15,898 nucleotides of DNA, from NCBI GenBank assembly GCA_002347985.1, contig DDYM01000048.1, positions 1-15,898 on the forward strand, read 5' to 3'. Positions 7,802 to 15,258 of this stretch are shown here, piece by piece (the stretch's first letter is position 1; each line of letters starts with the position of its first letter). Position numbers and translations under genes: made by a program. The notes below the pieces were generated by a model, which was given only the letters and a program-made list of their open reading frames with translations, ran no database searches and was not told the origin of the DNA. Source of the stretch: Bacteroidetes bacterium UBA2234 (GTDB taxonomy: Bacteria; Bacteroidota; Bacteroidia; NS11-12g; UBA955).

Positions 7802-7832
7802 CAAATTAAGCACTGTGGGGTTAATTTTCCAA
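7802..7832 (-). promoter_or_regulatory. Candidate Bacteroidota-type promoter for the T9SS-exported protein gene
   Basis: Read on the minus strand, TTG (7832-7830) is followed after 20 bases by TTAATTTG (7809-7802), matching TAnnTTTG at five of six defined positions. The spacing fits the phylum consensus of 19-21 bases. Transcription would begin near 7795, leaving about 25 bases before the ATG at 7770. The location is right but one conserved base is wrong, so this is a moderate call. Confidence 0.4.
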
Positions 7833-7906
7833 TTAAAATGGGCGAAATCCCTAAAAGAATGTCACCGATTTTCAACAAAAATCACAAAACTCGAAAGCAA
7901 TCCGAA

Positions 7907-8779
7907 TCAAAGCACATGCTTTTCGGCATGATAAGAGCTTCTGACCATCGGCCCACTCTCAACAAATCGAAATCCCATGCTCAATCCAAGCTCTTCCCAA
8001 TGCTTAAATTTATCTGGATGTACGTACTCTTTTACGTCCAAATGCATTTTCGTGGGTTGCAGATACTGACCCAAAGTAAGCACATCGCAACCATTCTCGC
8101 GCAAGTCTTCCATCAACTGCTTCACCTCGTCGTCCGTCTCACCCAAACCCAACATAGCGCCAGATTTCGTGCGCCTTCCATACTCACTGGTTCTTTTGGT
8201 CTGCTCCAAACTTCTGGCATATTTTGCCTGTGGCCTTACCATACGATACAAGCGCTCTACGGTTTCCATGTTGTGCGAAGTAACTTCCGCCCCAGCATCC
8301 AAAACCATGTACAGCAAATCCCACTGGGCTTTAAAATCGGGAATTAACGTTTCAATGGTGGTGTCTGGATTCAACATTTTTACCGCCTTTACGGTTTCGG
8401 CCCAAACAGTTGCCCCTTTGTCTTTCAACTCATCGCGATTCACAGAAGTGATCACACAATGCTTCACTCCCATCAACTGAACCGCTTCCGCAACGCGCAT
8501 CGGCTCGTTTAAGTCGTACTCCCCTGGCCTGCCTGTTGCCACAGCACAGAAACTACAACTGCGCGTACAAACATTGCCCAATATCATAAAAGTGGCAGTG
8601 CCCTCGCCCCAGCATTCGCCCATATTTGGACAACGACCGTCTTCGCAAATCGTATGAAGTTTATGCTCTTTTACGATGCGTTTTACCTTGGTGTAGTTTT
8701 CACCCGTAGGCAATTCGATTTTTAACCAAGATGGCTTGGGCGTTCTTTTCTCTTTCGATACAATTGGTAACTCAATCAC
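7907..8779 (-). CDS. lipA: Lipoyl synthase (radical SAM)
   Basis: LipA inserts two sulfur atoms into the octanoyl chain carried by lipoyl-domain proteins such as the E2 subunits of pyruvate and 2-oxoglutarate dehydrogenases. The 290-residue product has both cluster motifs: the auxiliary [4Fe-4S] set Cys45, Cys50 and Cys56 ([12 protein letters not shown]) and the radical-SAM set Cys71, Cys75 and Cys78 (CTRSCSFC). The C-terminal RSSY motif, whose Ser completes the auxiliary cluster in this family, is present in [27 protein letters not shown] and GLGETDDEV are also typical. The start is GTG (8777-8779): an in-frame TAA lies two codons upstream and no ATG precedes the conserved region, so GTG is effectively forced. 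It begins 28 bases after the stop of the upstream outer-membrane gene and is probably co-transcribed with it. No terminator hairpin follows. Confidence 0.97.
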   Translation of the reverse strand: MIELPIVSKEKRTPKPSWLKIELPTGENYTKVKRIVKEHKLHTICEDGRCPNMGECWGEGTATFMILGNVCTRSCSFCAVATGRPGEYDLNEPMRVAEAVQLMGVKHCVITSVNRDELKDKGATVWAETVKAVKMLNPDTTIETLIPDFKAQWDLLYMVLDAGAEVTSHNMETVERLYRMVRPQAKYARSLEQTKRTSEYGRRTKSGAMLGLGETDDEVKQLMEDLRENGCDVLTLGQYLQPTKMHLDVKEYVHPDKFKHWEELGLSMGFRFVESGPMVRSSYHAEKHVL

Positions 8780-8807
8780 AGCTTATTTTTTTAGCAATCA
8801 GTGGGCG

Positions 8808-9635
8808 TCAAGGCCTTTGGATTGATTTCGACTTCAATTCAAAACCTGCAGCAAATGTAACAAATAGTGCTGGGAAGAAGTTTCGATTCATCTCCGATCT
8901 ATACCAAATGGGAATATTTTTTACGAATTTATCTGCCGAAAAGCCAACAGAAAGTCGATTCGATGCGTTGCGATAACTGCCCCATTCGGCCGTAAACGAC
9001 AAAGATGTGCCAATTCCGGGGGTAATAAATCCATCGGAAAAGCCGGCAGAATACTTCGCATCGCCGCCCACCAAGGACACATTGTGAATTTTGGGATCAT
9101 ATGCCACCGGAACATAACCATCCGTCAAAGGCGCTGGCTGATACAACCATATATAAAGAGGCCAAGAATAGTTTAATGGAATCTGACCCACCCATGTGAG
9201 TTGCAGTCCGAGATCGGAACGACTTTGTCGTTCACTGATCACAAACACTTTCCCTATGCCCACATGGGCGCAAATGCTGTGGTTTATTTTTTCGATCACA
9301 AAAGGCTTACTGCCCGGAAGTCGCTCATTCAGTACCCGAATTTCACGCGGGTCTTTTATGATTCCAAGCGACAGGGATTGAAAATTTCGGACAGGAGGCC
9401 GTTCCGAACCAGGGGGAAATAGGAGGGAATTTTGCCATTTTTTTTGATCCGAGGAATGGGATTTGGCTTGCTCATGCCACAGCGAAATGTCGTACCCGAA
9501 ATTCCGAACATTCACTGCCATTCCCAGCAGGTTTGGATATACAGGGTCGCCGGCAAGGGGCTGCGCCCCTGCCGGCGATGTGGATAACCCCATCAATCCA
9601 ACAACGAAAATGGCCACTTTACACCGGAAAGACAT
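8808..9635 (-). CDS. Putative outer-membrane beta-barrel protein, Bacteroidota family of unknown function
   Basis: The 275-residue product starts with a signal peptide (MSFRCKVAIFVVGLMGL, likely cut after SPAGA). The mature chain has alternating hydrophobic and polar strands, conserved-looking segments KDPREIRVLN, AYDPKIHN and GFSDGFITPGIG, and an aromatic C-terminal end with repeated strand patterns (IPIWYRSEMNRNFFPALFV). From memory this resembles a widespread, uncharacterised Bacteroidota family of about 270 residues predicted to be a small beta-barrel; I cannot confirm that here. I place the start at the ATG 9633-9635; the longest frame would use a TTG one codon earlier. It is divergent from the mraZ promoter region and ends 28 bases before lipA. 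A large GC palindrome lies in its 5' coding region at the signal-peptide junction. The barrel assignment is an inference. Confidence 0.75.
   Translation of the reverse strand: MSFRCKVAIFVVGLMGLSTSPAGAQPLAGDPVYPNLLGMAVNVRNFGYDISLWHEQAKSHSSDQKKWQNSLLFPPGSERPPVRNFQSLSLGIIKDPREIRVLNERLPGSKPFVIEKINHSICAHVGIGKVFVISERQSRSDLGLQLTWVGQIPLNYSWPLYIWLYQPAPLTDGYVPVAYDPKIHNVSLVGGDAKYSAGFSDGFITPGIGTSLSFTAEWGSYRNASNRLSVGFSADKFVKNIPIWYRSEMNRNFFPALFVTFAAGFELKSKSIQRP
9547..9578. repeat. Large GC palindrome within the 5' coding region of the outer-membrane gene
   Basis: An imperfect inverted repeat of 14 paired bases per arm with one bulged A (9555) closes a three-base loop at 9562-9564. The outer arms are CGCCGGC (9548-9554) and GCCGGCG (9571-9577); the inner arms are GGGGC (9557-9561) and GCCCC (9565-9569). 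It shares the GCCGGC core with the terminator at 906-924 but has no T-tract. It encodes the end of the signal peptide and the first mature residues (SPAGAQPLAGD). Confidence 0.7.
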
Positions 9636-9639
9636 CAAT

Positions 9640-9669
9640 CAAAGATATGAATCCCCACCCAAACCCAAA
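9640..9669 (-). promoter_or_regulatory. Candidate promoter for the outer-membrane protein/lipA unit
   Basis: On the minus strand TTTG (9669-9666) is followed after 18 bases by TATCTTTG (9647-9640), a perfect match to the TAnnTTTG -7 element. The spacing is one base short of the usual range. The -7 element ends only five bases before the ATG at 9635, so transcription would start at or next to the start codon. Confidence 0.4.
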
Positions 9670-9723
9670 AATCCGTTTTTATAGAAAAAATCACTCCACT
9701 TTCTCCCACACACAGCAAAACCC

Positions 9724-9753
9724 TTGCTTTTCAATACTTTTATTCTATTTTTG
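9724..9753 (+). promoter_or_regulatory. Promoter of the dcw cluster (upstream of mraZ)
   Basis: TTG at 9724-9726 is followed after 19 bases by TATTTTTG at 9746-9753, a perfect TAnnTTTG -7 element at the expected spacing. Transcription should begin at about 9758-9760, giving a leader of about 145 bases before mraZ. The leader contains a short dyad (9757-9780) and the repeated G-rich boxes (9807-9862). No better promoter is visible closer to mraZ. Confidence 0.6.
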
Positions 9754-9756
9754 AAG

Positions 9757-9780
9757 GGTCGAATCAGTATCCAATCGACC
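9757..9780. other. Short dyad at the predicted dcw transcription start
   Basis: GGTCGA (9757-9762) and TCGACC (9775-9780) form a 6-bp inverted repeat with a 12-base spacer. It sits immediately after the predicted -7 element, where a repressor site or a 5' end stem would lie. It is short and could be chance. Confidence 0.3.
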
Positions 9781-9806
9781 AAAATCCCACCCAAAACCTT
9801 AAGTTG

Positions 9807-9862
9807 TGGTGCATTGTGGAAAAGAAGTGGTTAAAAAGGGGAGAATGTGGGAAATTGTGGGA
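9807..9862 (+). promoter_or_regulatory. Putative MraZ operator: phased TGGnn boxes
   Basis: Six G-rich pentamers begin at 9807 (TGGTG), 9817 (TGGAA), 9828 (TGGTT), 9838 (GGGGA), 9848 (TGGGA) and 9858 (TGGGA), with start-to-start steps of 10, 11, 10, 10 and 10 bases. The last two are exact TGGGA copies, each followed by AATTG. In E. coli, MraZ binds TGGGN repeats separated by five bases upstream of its own gene, which is the same geometry. The array lies between the predicted promoter and the mraZ start, so it is well placed for autoregulation. Confidence 0.65.
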
Positions 9863-9903
9863 AATTGGATATTTATTTAGCAGACAGAAAAAACCAACAC
9901 AGA

Positions 9904-10362
9904 ATGACCGCTTTCATTGGAGAGTTCAATTGCAAACTAGACGAGAAGGGAAGACTTTCCATCCCGTCCAAACTTCGGGCACAGTTCCCCGAAGCCGTTG
10001 GCAATACACTCGTCGTGAACCGCGGATTCGAGAAGTGTCTGGTGCTCTACACCAAGGAAGATTGGCTGGATGAAACCGCCAAACTGAACGCCGTGGATGA
10101 TTTCATGAGTCCCGACATTCGTCGGTTCAAACGAATCTTCACCAACGGAGCCAACTTGGTTCAGATCGATGGCGCACAACGCATCTTAATTCCCAAAAAA
10201 CTATTGGAATACGCCGAACTCATCGGCGAGGTAATCCTAGTAGCCAACGGAAACAAAATTGAGATGTGGGATCAAGCAACCTACGAATCGGAACTCAAAG
10301 TGGACTCCGCGGAAATGTCTCAGTTGGCTCAGCTGTTTCATCAGCAACGCAACCAAGGGTAA
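9904..10362 (+). CDS. mraZ: Transcriptional regulator MraZ
   Basis: MraZ is a ring-forming AbrB-like DNA-binding protein that heads the dcw cluster and represses it in E. coli. The 152-residue product has two SpoVT/AbrB-like halves. The first carries FIGEFNCKLDEKGRLSIPSKLR (split here as FIGEFNCKLDEKGR then LSIPSKLR) at about residues 4-25; the second carries VQIDGAQRILIPKKL at about 84-98. Together they give the paired D-x3-R-x-x-I/x-P signatures of the family. The ATG at 9904 starts the protein immediately before the conserved FIGEF and gives the family's usual length; an earlier in-frame ATG at 9847 would fall within the operator boxes and add unrelated sequence. The upstream bases are A-rich with no strong Shine-Dalgarno, as expected for the phylum. 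rsmH starts 34 bases after the stop. Confidence 0.95.
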   Translation: MTAFIGEFNCKLDEKGRLSIPSKLRAQFPEAVGNTLVVNRGFEKCLVLYTKEDWLDETAKLNAVDDFMSPDIRRFKRIFTNGANLVQIDGAQRILIPKKLLEYAELIGEVILVANGNKIEMWDQATYESELKVDSAEMSQLAQLFHQQRNQG

Positions 10363-10396
10363 GTAGCGCATCGGGCCGTTGGCCAACTGTTTTGCT

Positions 10397-11320
10397 ATGT
10401 ACGACTACCACAACCCCGTCCTACTCCACCCTAGCGTGGACGCCCTGGTAACCAACCCAGACGGCACCTATGTAGACGTCACCTTTGGTGGCGGCGGGCA
10501 TAGCAGAGCCATACTCGAGAAACTCTCTAGCAAAGGCAAACTCATCTCGTTCGACCAAGACGAAGACACAGTAGCCCGCGCACCCAAAGACCCTCGATTC
10601 ACCTTGGTGAACCACAACTTTCAGTTCACAAAACAATACCTAGAATTTTTAAAAGCCACACCGGTTGATGGCATCCTGGCAGACCTTGGCATCTCCTCAC
10701 ACCAAATTGATGTTGGAGAGCGTGGATTTGCACACAGACTCAATGGTCCACTCGACATGCGTATGTCGGCCTCAAACCCCATCTCGGCTGCACATATCAT
10801 CCAAAACGCTTCCGAAAAGGAACTCAATTACATTTTTAAGCAGTACGGCGAAATCCCAAATGCCCGTCGTTTATCCGACATCATCATCCGCAGTCGTGGC
10901 AGCAAAGACCTTTCTACCATCGAGGGATTCAAAGCCGCCATCGCCACCTGCACACCCGGTAAAACTCCCGCCAAATATTTGAGTCAAGTATTCCAAGCAC
11001 TTCGCATCGCCGTAAACAAGGAAATGGAAGTCCTAGAGACCCTCCTGAACGATGCCGAGACCCTGATCAAACCCGGTGGCAAACTCGTGGTCATTTCCTA
11101 CCATTCCCTCGAAGATAGATTGGTAAAACACTTATTTCAAACGGGAAATTTGGAAGGAAATCGCCATACCGACCTGTATGGACACATCAGCAAACCCTTT
11201 GACAATCAGCCCAATGCAGCCATCACCCCCGATGAAGCTGAAATCGAAAGCAACAAACGCGCCCGCAGCGCAAAAATGAGAATAGGAGTACGTAACACAT
11301 GGAAGAGAACCCATTCTTGA
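10397..11320 (+). CDS. rsmH: 16S rRNA (cytosine(1402)-N4)-methyltransferase
   Basis: RsmH (MraW) uses S-adenosylmethionine to methylate N4 of C1402 in the ribosomal P site. With the ATG at 10397 the product has 307 residues, typical of the family, and begins MYDYHNPVLL, the conserved N-terminus. Key motifs are the SAM-binding DVTFGGGGH (residues 27-35), ADLGISSHQID, GFAHRLNGPLDMRM and the late VVISYHSLEDRLVK. A TTG at 10379 could extend the frame by six residues, but ATG and family alignment favour 10397. The 34-base gap after mraZ contains a short palindrome (GTTGGCCAAC) but no terminator. The 3' end overlaps ftsL by 22 bases, so translation of the two is probably coupled. Confidence 0.97.
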   Translation: MYDYHNPVLLHPSVDALVTNPDGTYVDVTFGGGGHSRAILEKLSSKGKLISFDQDEDTVARAPKDPRFTLVNHNFQFTKQYLEFLKATPVDGILADLGISSHQIDVGERGFAHRLNGPLDMRMSASNPISAAHIIQNASEKELNYIFKQYGEIPNARRLSDIIIRSRGSKDLSTIEGFKAAIATCTPGKTPAKYLSQVFQALRIAVNKEMEVLETLLNDAETLIKPGGKLVVISYHSLEDRLVKHLFQTGNLEGNRHTDLYGHISKPFDNQPNAAITPDEAEIESNKRARSAKMRIGVRNTWKRTHS

Positions 11321-11667
11321 ACGCCGACATAGATCCGCAAACAGTGACGGGAGAACCCATCACGCAAGAGCAGCCTTCGGCCAGCGAATCTGTCATCCCT
11401 ATGTGGAGCTGGATCAAATTTGCCATGGTTGGATTTGCCTTGATGTTATTCTACATCTACAATTCACACCACGCCAACAAGGCCATCCGCAAGAAAGAAT
11501 TACTCATCAAAGAACTCAAAGAACTCCATAGCGAACGCATCAGCCTAGAGAGTCAAATCACCAATGCCAGCAAACAAAGCGAACTCAGCAAGAGACTGGA
11601 AGGAAGCGGCTTGAAAGAAATAACTACCCCACCCATCAAACTCGTGAAACCCAATGAACAAGACTAA
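11299..11667 (+). CDS. ftsL: FtsL-like cell division protein
   Basis: This 122-residue protein has an acidic N-terminal tail (about 1-35), one membrane helix (about 36-54, WSWIKFAMVGFALMLFYIY) and a charged helical region (about 58-98) rich in Lys, Glu and Leu that should form a coiled coil. This is the FtsL layout, and the position between rsmH and ftsI is the canonical ftsL locus. Primary sequence is poorly conserved in this family, so topology and synteny carry the call. FtsL works with FtsB and FtsQ to activate FtsW/FtsI at the septum. It overlaps rsmH by 22 bases and ftsI by 14 bases. Confidence 0.85.
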   Translation: MEENPFLNADIDPQTVTGEPITQEQPSASESVIPMWSWIKFAMVGFALMLFYIYNSHHANKAIRKKELLIKELKELHSERISLESQITNASKQSELSKRLEGSGLKEITTPPIKLVKPNEQD

Positions 11668-13798
11668 AGTCAATTCGCGAAAGATCATCTTGGTGCGTGC
11701 TTATGTAGTACTCTCCTTGCTAATCGTGTTTGTGGTAGCCATTTTCACCACTGCCATCAAATTGCAGATGGGGACAGACAAAGTCTTCGCCGAGCAAATG
11801 AGCGAAAAAAATACCCGCATCAAAGAAGTAGAAGCGCTCAGAGGCAATATTTATGCAGACGACGGCAGCTTACTCGCAACCAGCGTCCCCAAATACGATG
11901 TGATTTTTGATTTGCGGGCCGATGGACTTACAACCAAAATATTTCTATCGAAAATCGACAGTTTTTCTCAGTTGTGCGCAAAAATGTTCCCCGAGAGAAA
12001 CGCAAGCGACTGGAAGGAATACCTCATCAAACACCGCGAGAAAAGGACCCGTTACCTAAAAATTGCGAAAGACCTCGGCTACGAACAAATCAAAGCCATC
12101 AAAACCTGGCCCATTGCCCGCGATGGCAAATTCAAAGGCGGCGTTTGGTATGAGGAGAAAGGAAAACGCATGTATTTCATGGGCGACCTCGCAAAGAGAA
12201 CCATCGGATACATCAAAGACAAAACCAGCGTTGGATTGGAGGGCGCTTTCGACACCCTACTGAGGGGAAAAAACGGTCGCATTATGCAGCAACGCATGAG
12301 CGGACAAATCTGGCGACCCATTCAAATTGGCAACAACCAACCGCCGGTGAACGGAAAAGACATCGTCACTACATTGGATGTTCGCATTCAAGACATCGCC
12401 CAATACAGCCTCCAAAAGGGCCTCGAAGCAGAATCTGCAGACCACGGCTGCGTGATTGTGATGGAAACGAAAACCGGCGCAATCAAAGCCATTGCCAACT
12501 TAACCCGTGGAGAGGACAACAAATACTATGAAACCCAGAACTACGCGGTGAGTGAATTCACCGAACCCGGCTCCACCTTTAAGGTAGTTTCAGCAATTGC
12601 GCTGCTGGAAGACGGATACGTAAAACCCAATGACAGCATCGACAACAACTGGGGGAAATGGACTTGGTACGACAAACCTTGGGAGGATTCGAAAAAGCCA
12701 CCGAAGCGGTTTTATACACTTGGCGAATGCCTGCAGTACTCATCCAATATCGGCACGAGCAAGTTTGTGATGCAGCATTACAAAAAGAATCCCGAGAAAT
12801 TCACCAATCACATTTTGGACCTCGGATTAAATGTTAAGCCAAAGTTCGACATCCCAAGCAGCAACAACCCAACGATTCCAACGCCGGAGGATGCGAGTTG
12901 GAGCGGAACCAGCTTGCCTTCTTTGAGCATCGGCTACTCCAGCAACTTATCGCCACTGCAAATTTTGATGTTGTACAACACCATTGCGAACAAAGGCCGG
13001 ATGATGCAACCATACATGGTTAAGGAAATTCGCTTAGAGGGTCAAACCCTTTCCAAAATCGAGCCCATCGTACTGAAGGAAAAGGCATTTAGCGCAGCTA
13101 CCGCCGCCGCAGTTACAAACATGCTAGTTCAAGTGGTAGATCACGGAACGGCGAAAGAAATCAGATCGGAGAATTACAAAATCGCGGGAAAAACCGGCAC
13201 CGCTTGGCTCAACAAAGGCATCGGCGGATACAACGAAGACAACAACAAACAATTCCAAGCGTCTTTCGCTGGATTTTTCCCAGCAAACAACCCAGAATAC
13301 ACCATCGTAGTTGTGATCAACAACCCAAAAAGTGGCAGATATTCTGGAGCGCAGATTGCAGCACCGATTTTCAAAAACATCAGCGACCGCATTTACAGCA
13401 CCCATATCAAAGTTCAACCCGCATTGCACGTGGCAAGTCTTCCCCAAGTTCCGGGCATCCTTAAAGGCGATTTACAAAAAACAAAGCTTGTCTTAAACGA
13501 CTTAGGCATCAGCTCCAAACTATTGCCCGCCGATTCTGGCGTGATTACAAAAGTGAGCTATGTGGAAACGACCAAAGAAGCGCATTCCCTAAAACTAAAA
13601 CCGGTTATGGTTACACCGGGCTACATGCCAGACCTCAGAGGAATGGGACTTAGGGATGCATTGAAAATCCTGAGCGACCTAGGGTTAAAGGTGAATTATG
13701 TGGGCTATGGCCGAATCACCGAACAATCGCCCGCTCCAAAAACAAAAATTGGCGAGAATACCGCCCCTGTTTCACTCACCCTAAAACCCATCGAATGA
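11654..13798 (+). CDS. ftsI: Septal peptidoglycan transpeptidase (class B penicillin-binding protein) with PASTA domain
   Basis: FtsI (PBP3) cross-links septal peptidoglycan in the periplasm. The 714-residue product has a membrane anchor at about 11-35 and a dimerisation domain starting with RGNIYADDGSLLATS. The transpeptidase domain has all three motifs: Ser307 and Lys310 in GSTFK, Ser363-Ser364-Asn365 (SxN) and Lys513-Thr-Gly-Thr in AGKTGTAW. A C-terminal PASTA domain covers about 650-712 (MPDLRGMGLRDALKILSDLGL), and a weaker PASTA-like unit precedes it at about 595-640. PASTA tails are usual in Bacteroidota and Gram-positive homologues and absent from E. coli FtsI, whose length is about 588 residues. 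Position between ftsL and murE supports FtsI rather than the elongation enzyme PBP2. The stop overlaps the murE start (ATGA). Confidence 0.96.
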   Translation: MNKTKVNSRKIILVRAYVVLSLLIVFVVAIFTTAIKLQMGTDKVFAEQMSEKNTRIKEVEALRGNIYADDGSLLATSVPKYDVIFDLRADGLTTKIFLSKIDSFSQLCAKMFPERNASDWKEYLIKHREKRTRYLKIAKDLGYEQIKAIKTWPIARDGKFKGGVWYEEKGKRMYFMGDLAKRTIGYIKDKTSVGLEGAFDTLLRGKNGRIMQQRMSGQIWRPIQIGNNQPPVNGKDIVTTLDVRIQDIAQYSLQKGLEAESADHGCVIVMETKTGAIKAIANLTRGEDNKYYETQNYAVSEFTEPGSTFKVVSAIALLEDGYVKPNDSIDNNWGKWTWYDKPWEDSKKPPKRFYTLGECLQYSSNIGTSKFVMQHYKKNPEKFTNHILDLGLNVKPKFDIPSSNNPTIPTPEDASWSGTSLPSLSIGYSSNLSPLQILMLYNTIANKGRMMQPYMVKEIRLEGQTLSKIEPIVLKEKAFSAATAAAVTNMLVQVVDHGTAKEIRSENYKIAGKTGTAWLNKGIGGYNEDNNKQFQASFAGFFPANNPEYTIVVVINNPKSGRYSGAQIAAPIFKNISDRIYSTHIKVQPALHVASLPQVPGILKGDLQKTKLVLNDLGISSKLLPADSGVITKVSYVETTKEAHSLKLKPVMVTPGYMPDLRGMGLRDALKILSDLGLKVNYVGYGRITEQSPAPKTKIGENTAPVSLTLKPIE

Positions 13799-15255
13799 AA
13801 ACGATAAATCAACTGTTGGGCAATGCAAAAACCATTGAGATAGTGGGAAGTGCTGAGACTCTGGTTCATGGCATTCAAATCGACAGTCGCCTCATTGAAT
13901 CAGGTCACCTCTATGCCGCAATGACCGGCACTGTGGTAGACGGCCATGATTTCATCGAAAGCTGCATCGAAAAAGGCGCAACAAGCATACTTTGTTCGAA
14001 GATGCCCACTACCACGCATTCCAACGTGTGTTACATTTTGGTTGAAAACGTGGCAGCGACATTGGGCGAAATATGTCTCAATTTTCATGACCGCAAGGCC
14101 GAAAATTTATGCATTGTTGGCACCACCGGAACCAACGGCAAAACATCTGTTAGCACCTTACTTTTTGACCTATTTACACTCAGAGGCAATCGTTGCGGTC
14201 TGATTTCTACGGTAGAAAATCGCATCGAACAAACCATCATACCGAGCACACATACCACACCGAATATCGTGGCATTGCATGAATTGCTGGCACAAATGTC
14301 GGATGCGGGCTGCAGTCATTGCTTTATGGAAGTGAGCTCACATGCCGTTGACCAACAACGAATTGCAGGAGTTCCATTTGCTGCAGGGGTATTTACAAAC
14401 ATCACCCACGACCATCTGGACTACCACAAGACTTTCGAAAACTACATCAAGGCCAAGAAACAGTTTTTTGATGGATTGCCAAGCACCGCCGTTGCCGTAA
14501 CCAACAAAGACGACAAAAACGGGATGGTGATGTTGCAAAATACCAAAGCGATGCGATACACCTACGCCATGAAGCAGATGGCTGATTTCACCGTAAAAGT
14601 GAATGAGCATGATTTCACCGGGATGCAATTGCATTTGAACGATACAGAGTTTTGGTCGCCCCTGATCGGCGGATTCAACGCCTATAACCTTTGCGCAGTT
14701 TATGCCACTGCCTTTTTGTTAACGGATGGCGACGAGGAACTACCCATTCAGATGAGTGCATTGGGCAAAGTCAACGGAAGATTTGAAGTAATCCGCGGAC
14801 CACAAAGAATCACCGCCATTGTGGACTATGCGCATACGCCGGACGCTTTAAAAAATGTTGTTCAGACCATCAACGACATTCGCAAAAACAGCGCAAACTT
14901 GATCACGGTAGTAGGATGCGGCGGCAACAGAGACCAAACCAAGCGTCCCGAAATGGCCAGAATTGCTTCAGAAATGAGCAATCGAGTTATCCTCACCAGC
15001 GACAACCCCAGAATGGAAGATCCATTAGAGATTTTATCACAAATGGAGGCAGGGGTACCGCCGCAACATTATAAGAAAATTTTAAAAATCAGCGACCGCA
15101 AAGAAGCCATTAAAACAGCTTGCATGCTTGCCAATCCGGGCGACATCATTTTGGTGGCGGGAAAAGGGCATGAAACCTACCAAGACATCCAAGGAGTAAA
15201 GCATCCTTTTGATGACAAAGTAGTTGTGAGTGAATCATTTAAGCTAATCAACTAA
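13795..15255 (+). CDS. murE: UDP-N-acetylmuramoyl-L-alanyl-D-glutamate--2,6-diaminopimelate ligase
   Basis: MurE adds the third stem-peptide residue to UDP-MurNAc-L-Ala-D-Glu in the cytoplasm, using ATP. The 486-residue product has the ATP-binding loop GTTGTNGKTS (residues 109-118, Lys116), the substrate segment THTTPN, the SSHAVDQQR motif and a Y-x-x-AK lysine (Lys221) at the position that is carbamylated in Mur ligases. The specificity motif Asp403-Asn-Pro-Arg406 (DNPRMEDP) indicates meso-diaminopimelate rather than lysine, consistent with dapF in the same window. GKGHETYQ near the end is also typical. It overlaps ftsI by four bases, and mraY follows after three bases, with no murF between them. 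Confidence 0.97.
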   Translation: MKTINQLLGNAKTIEIVGSAETLVHGIQIDSRLIESGHLYAAMTGTVVDGHDFIESCIEKGATSILCSKMPTTTHSNVCYILVENVAATLGEICLNFHDRKAENLCIVGTTGTNGKTSVSTLLFDLFTLRGNRCGLISTVENRIEQTIIPSTHTTPNIVALHELLAQMSDAGCSHCFMEVSSHAVDQQRIAGVPFAAGVFTNITHDHLDYHKTFENYIKAKKQFFDGLPSTAVAVTNKDDKNGMVMLQNTKAMRYTYAMKQMADFTVKVNEHDFTGMQLHLNDTEFWSPLIGGFNAYNLCAVYATAFLLTDGDEELPIQMSALGKVNGRFEVIRGPQRITAIVDYAHTPDALKNVVQTINDIRKNSANLITVVGCGGNRDQTKRPEMARIASEMSNRVILTSDNPRMEDPLEILSQMEAGVPPQHYKKILKISDRKEAIKTACMLANPGDIILVAGKGHETYQDIQGVKHPFDDKVVVSESFKLIN

Positions 15256-15258
15256 ACC

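Noticed and set aside
7771-7906. Possible lipA terminator in the gap before the T9SS gene
   Set aside because: No stable hairpin followed by a T-run is visible on the minus strand here, so transcription may read through into the next gene.
9847-9903. Longer mraZ frame from the ATG at 9847
   Set aside because: It would start inside the operator boxes and add 19 unrelated residues ahead of the conserved FIGEF start.
10379-10396. TTG start extending RsmH by six residues
   Set aside because: The ATG at 10397 matches the conserved family N-terminus; TTG starts are rare.
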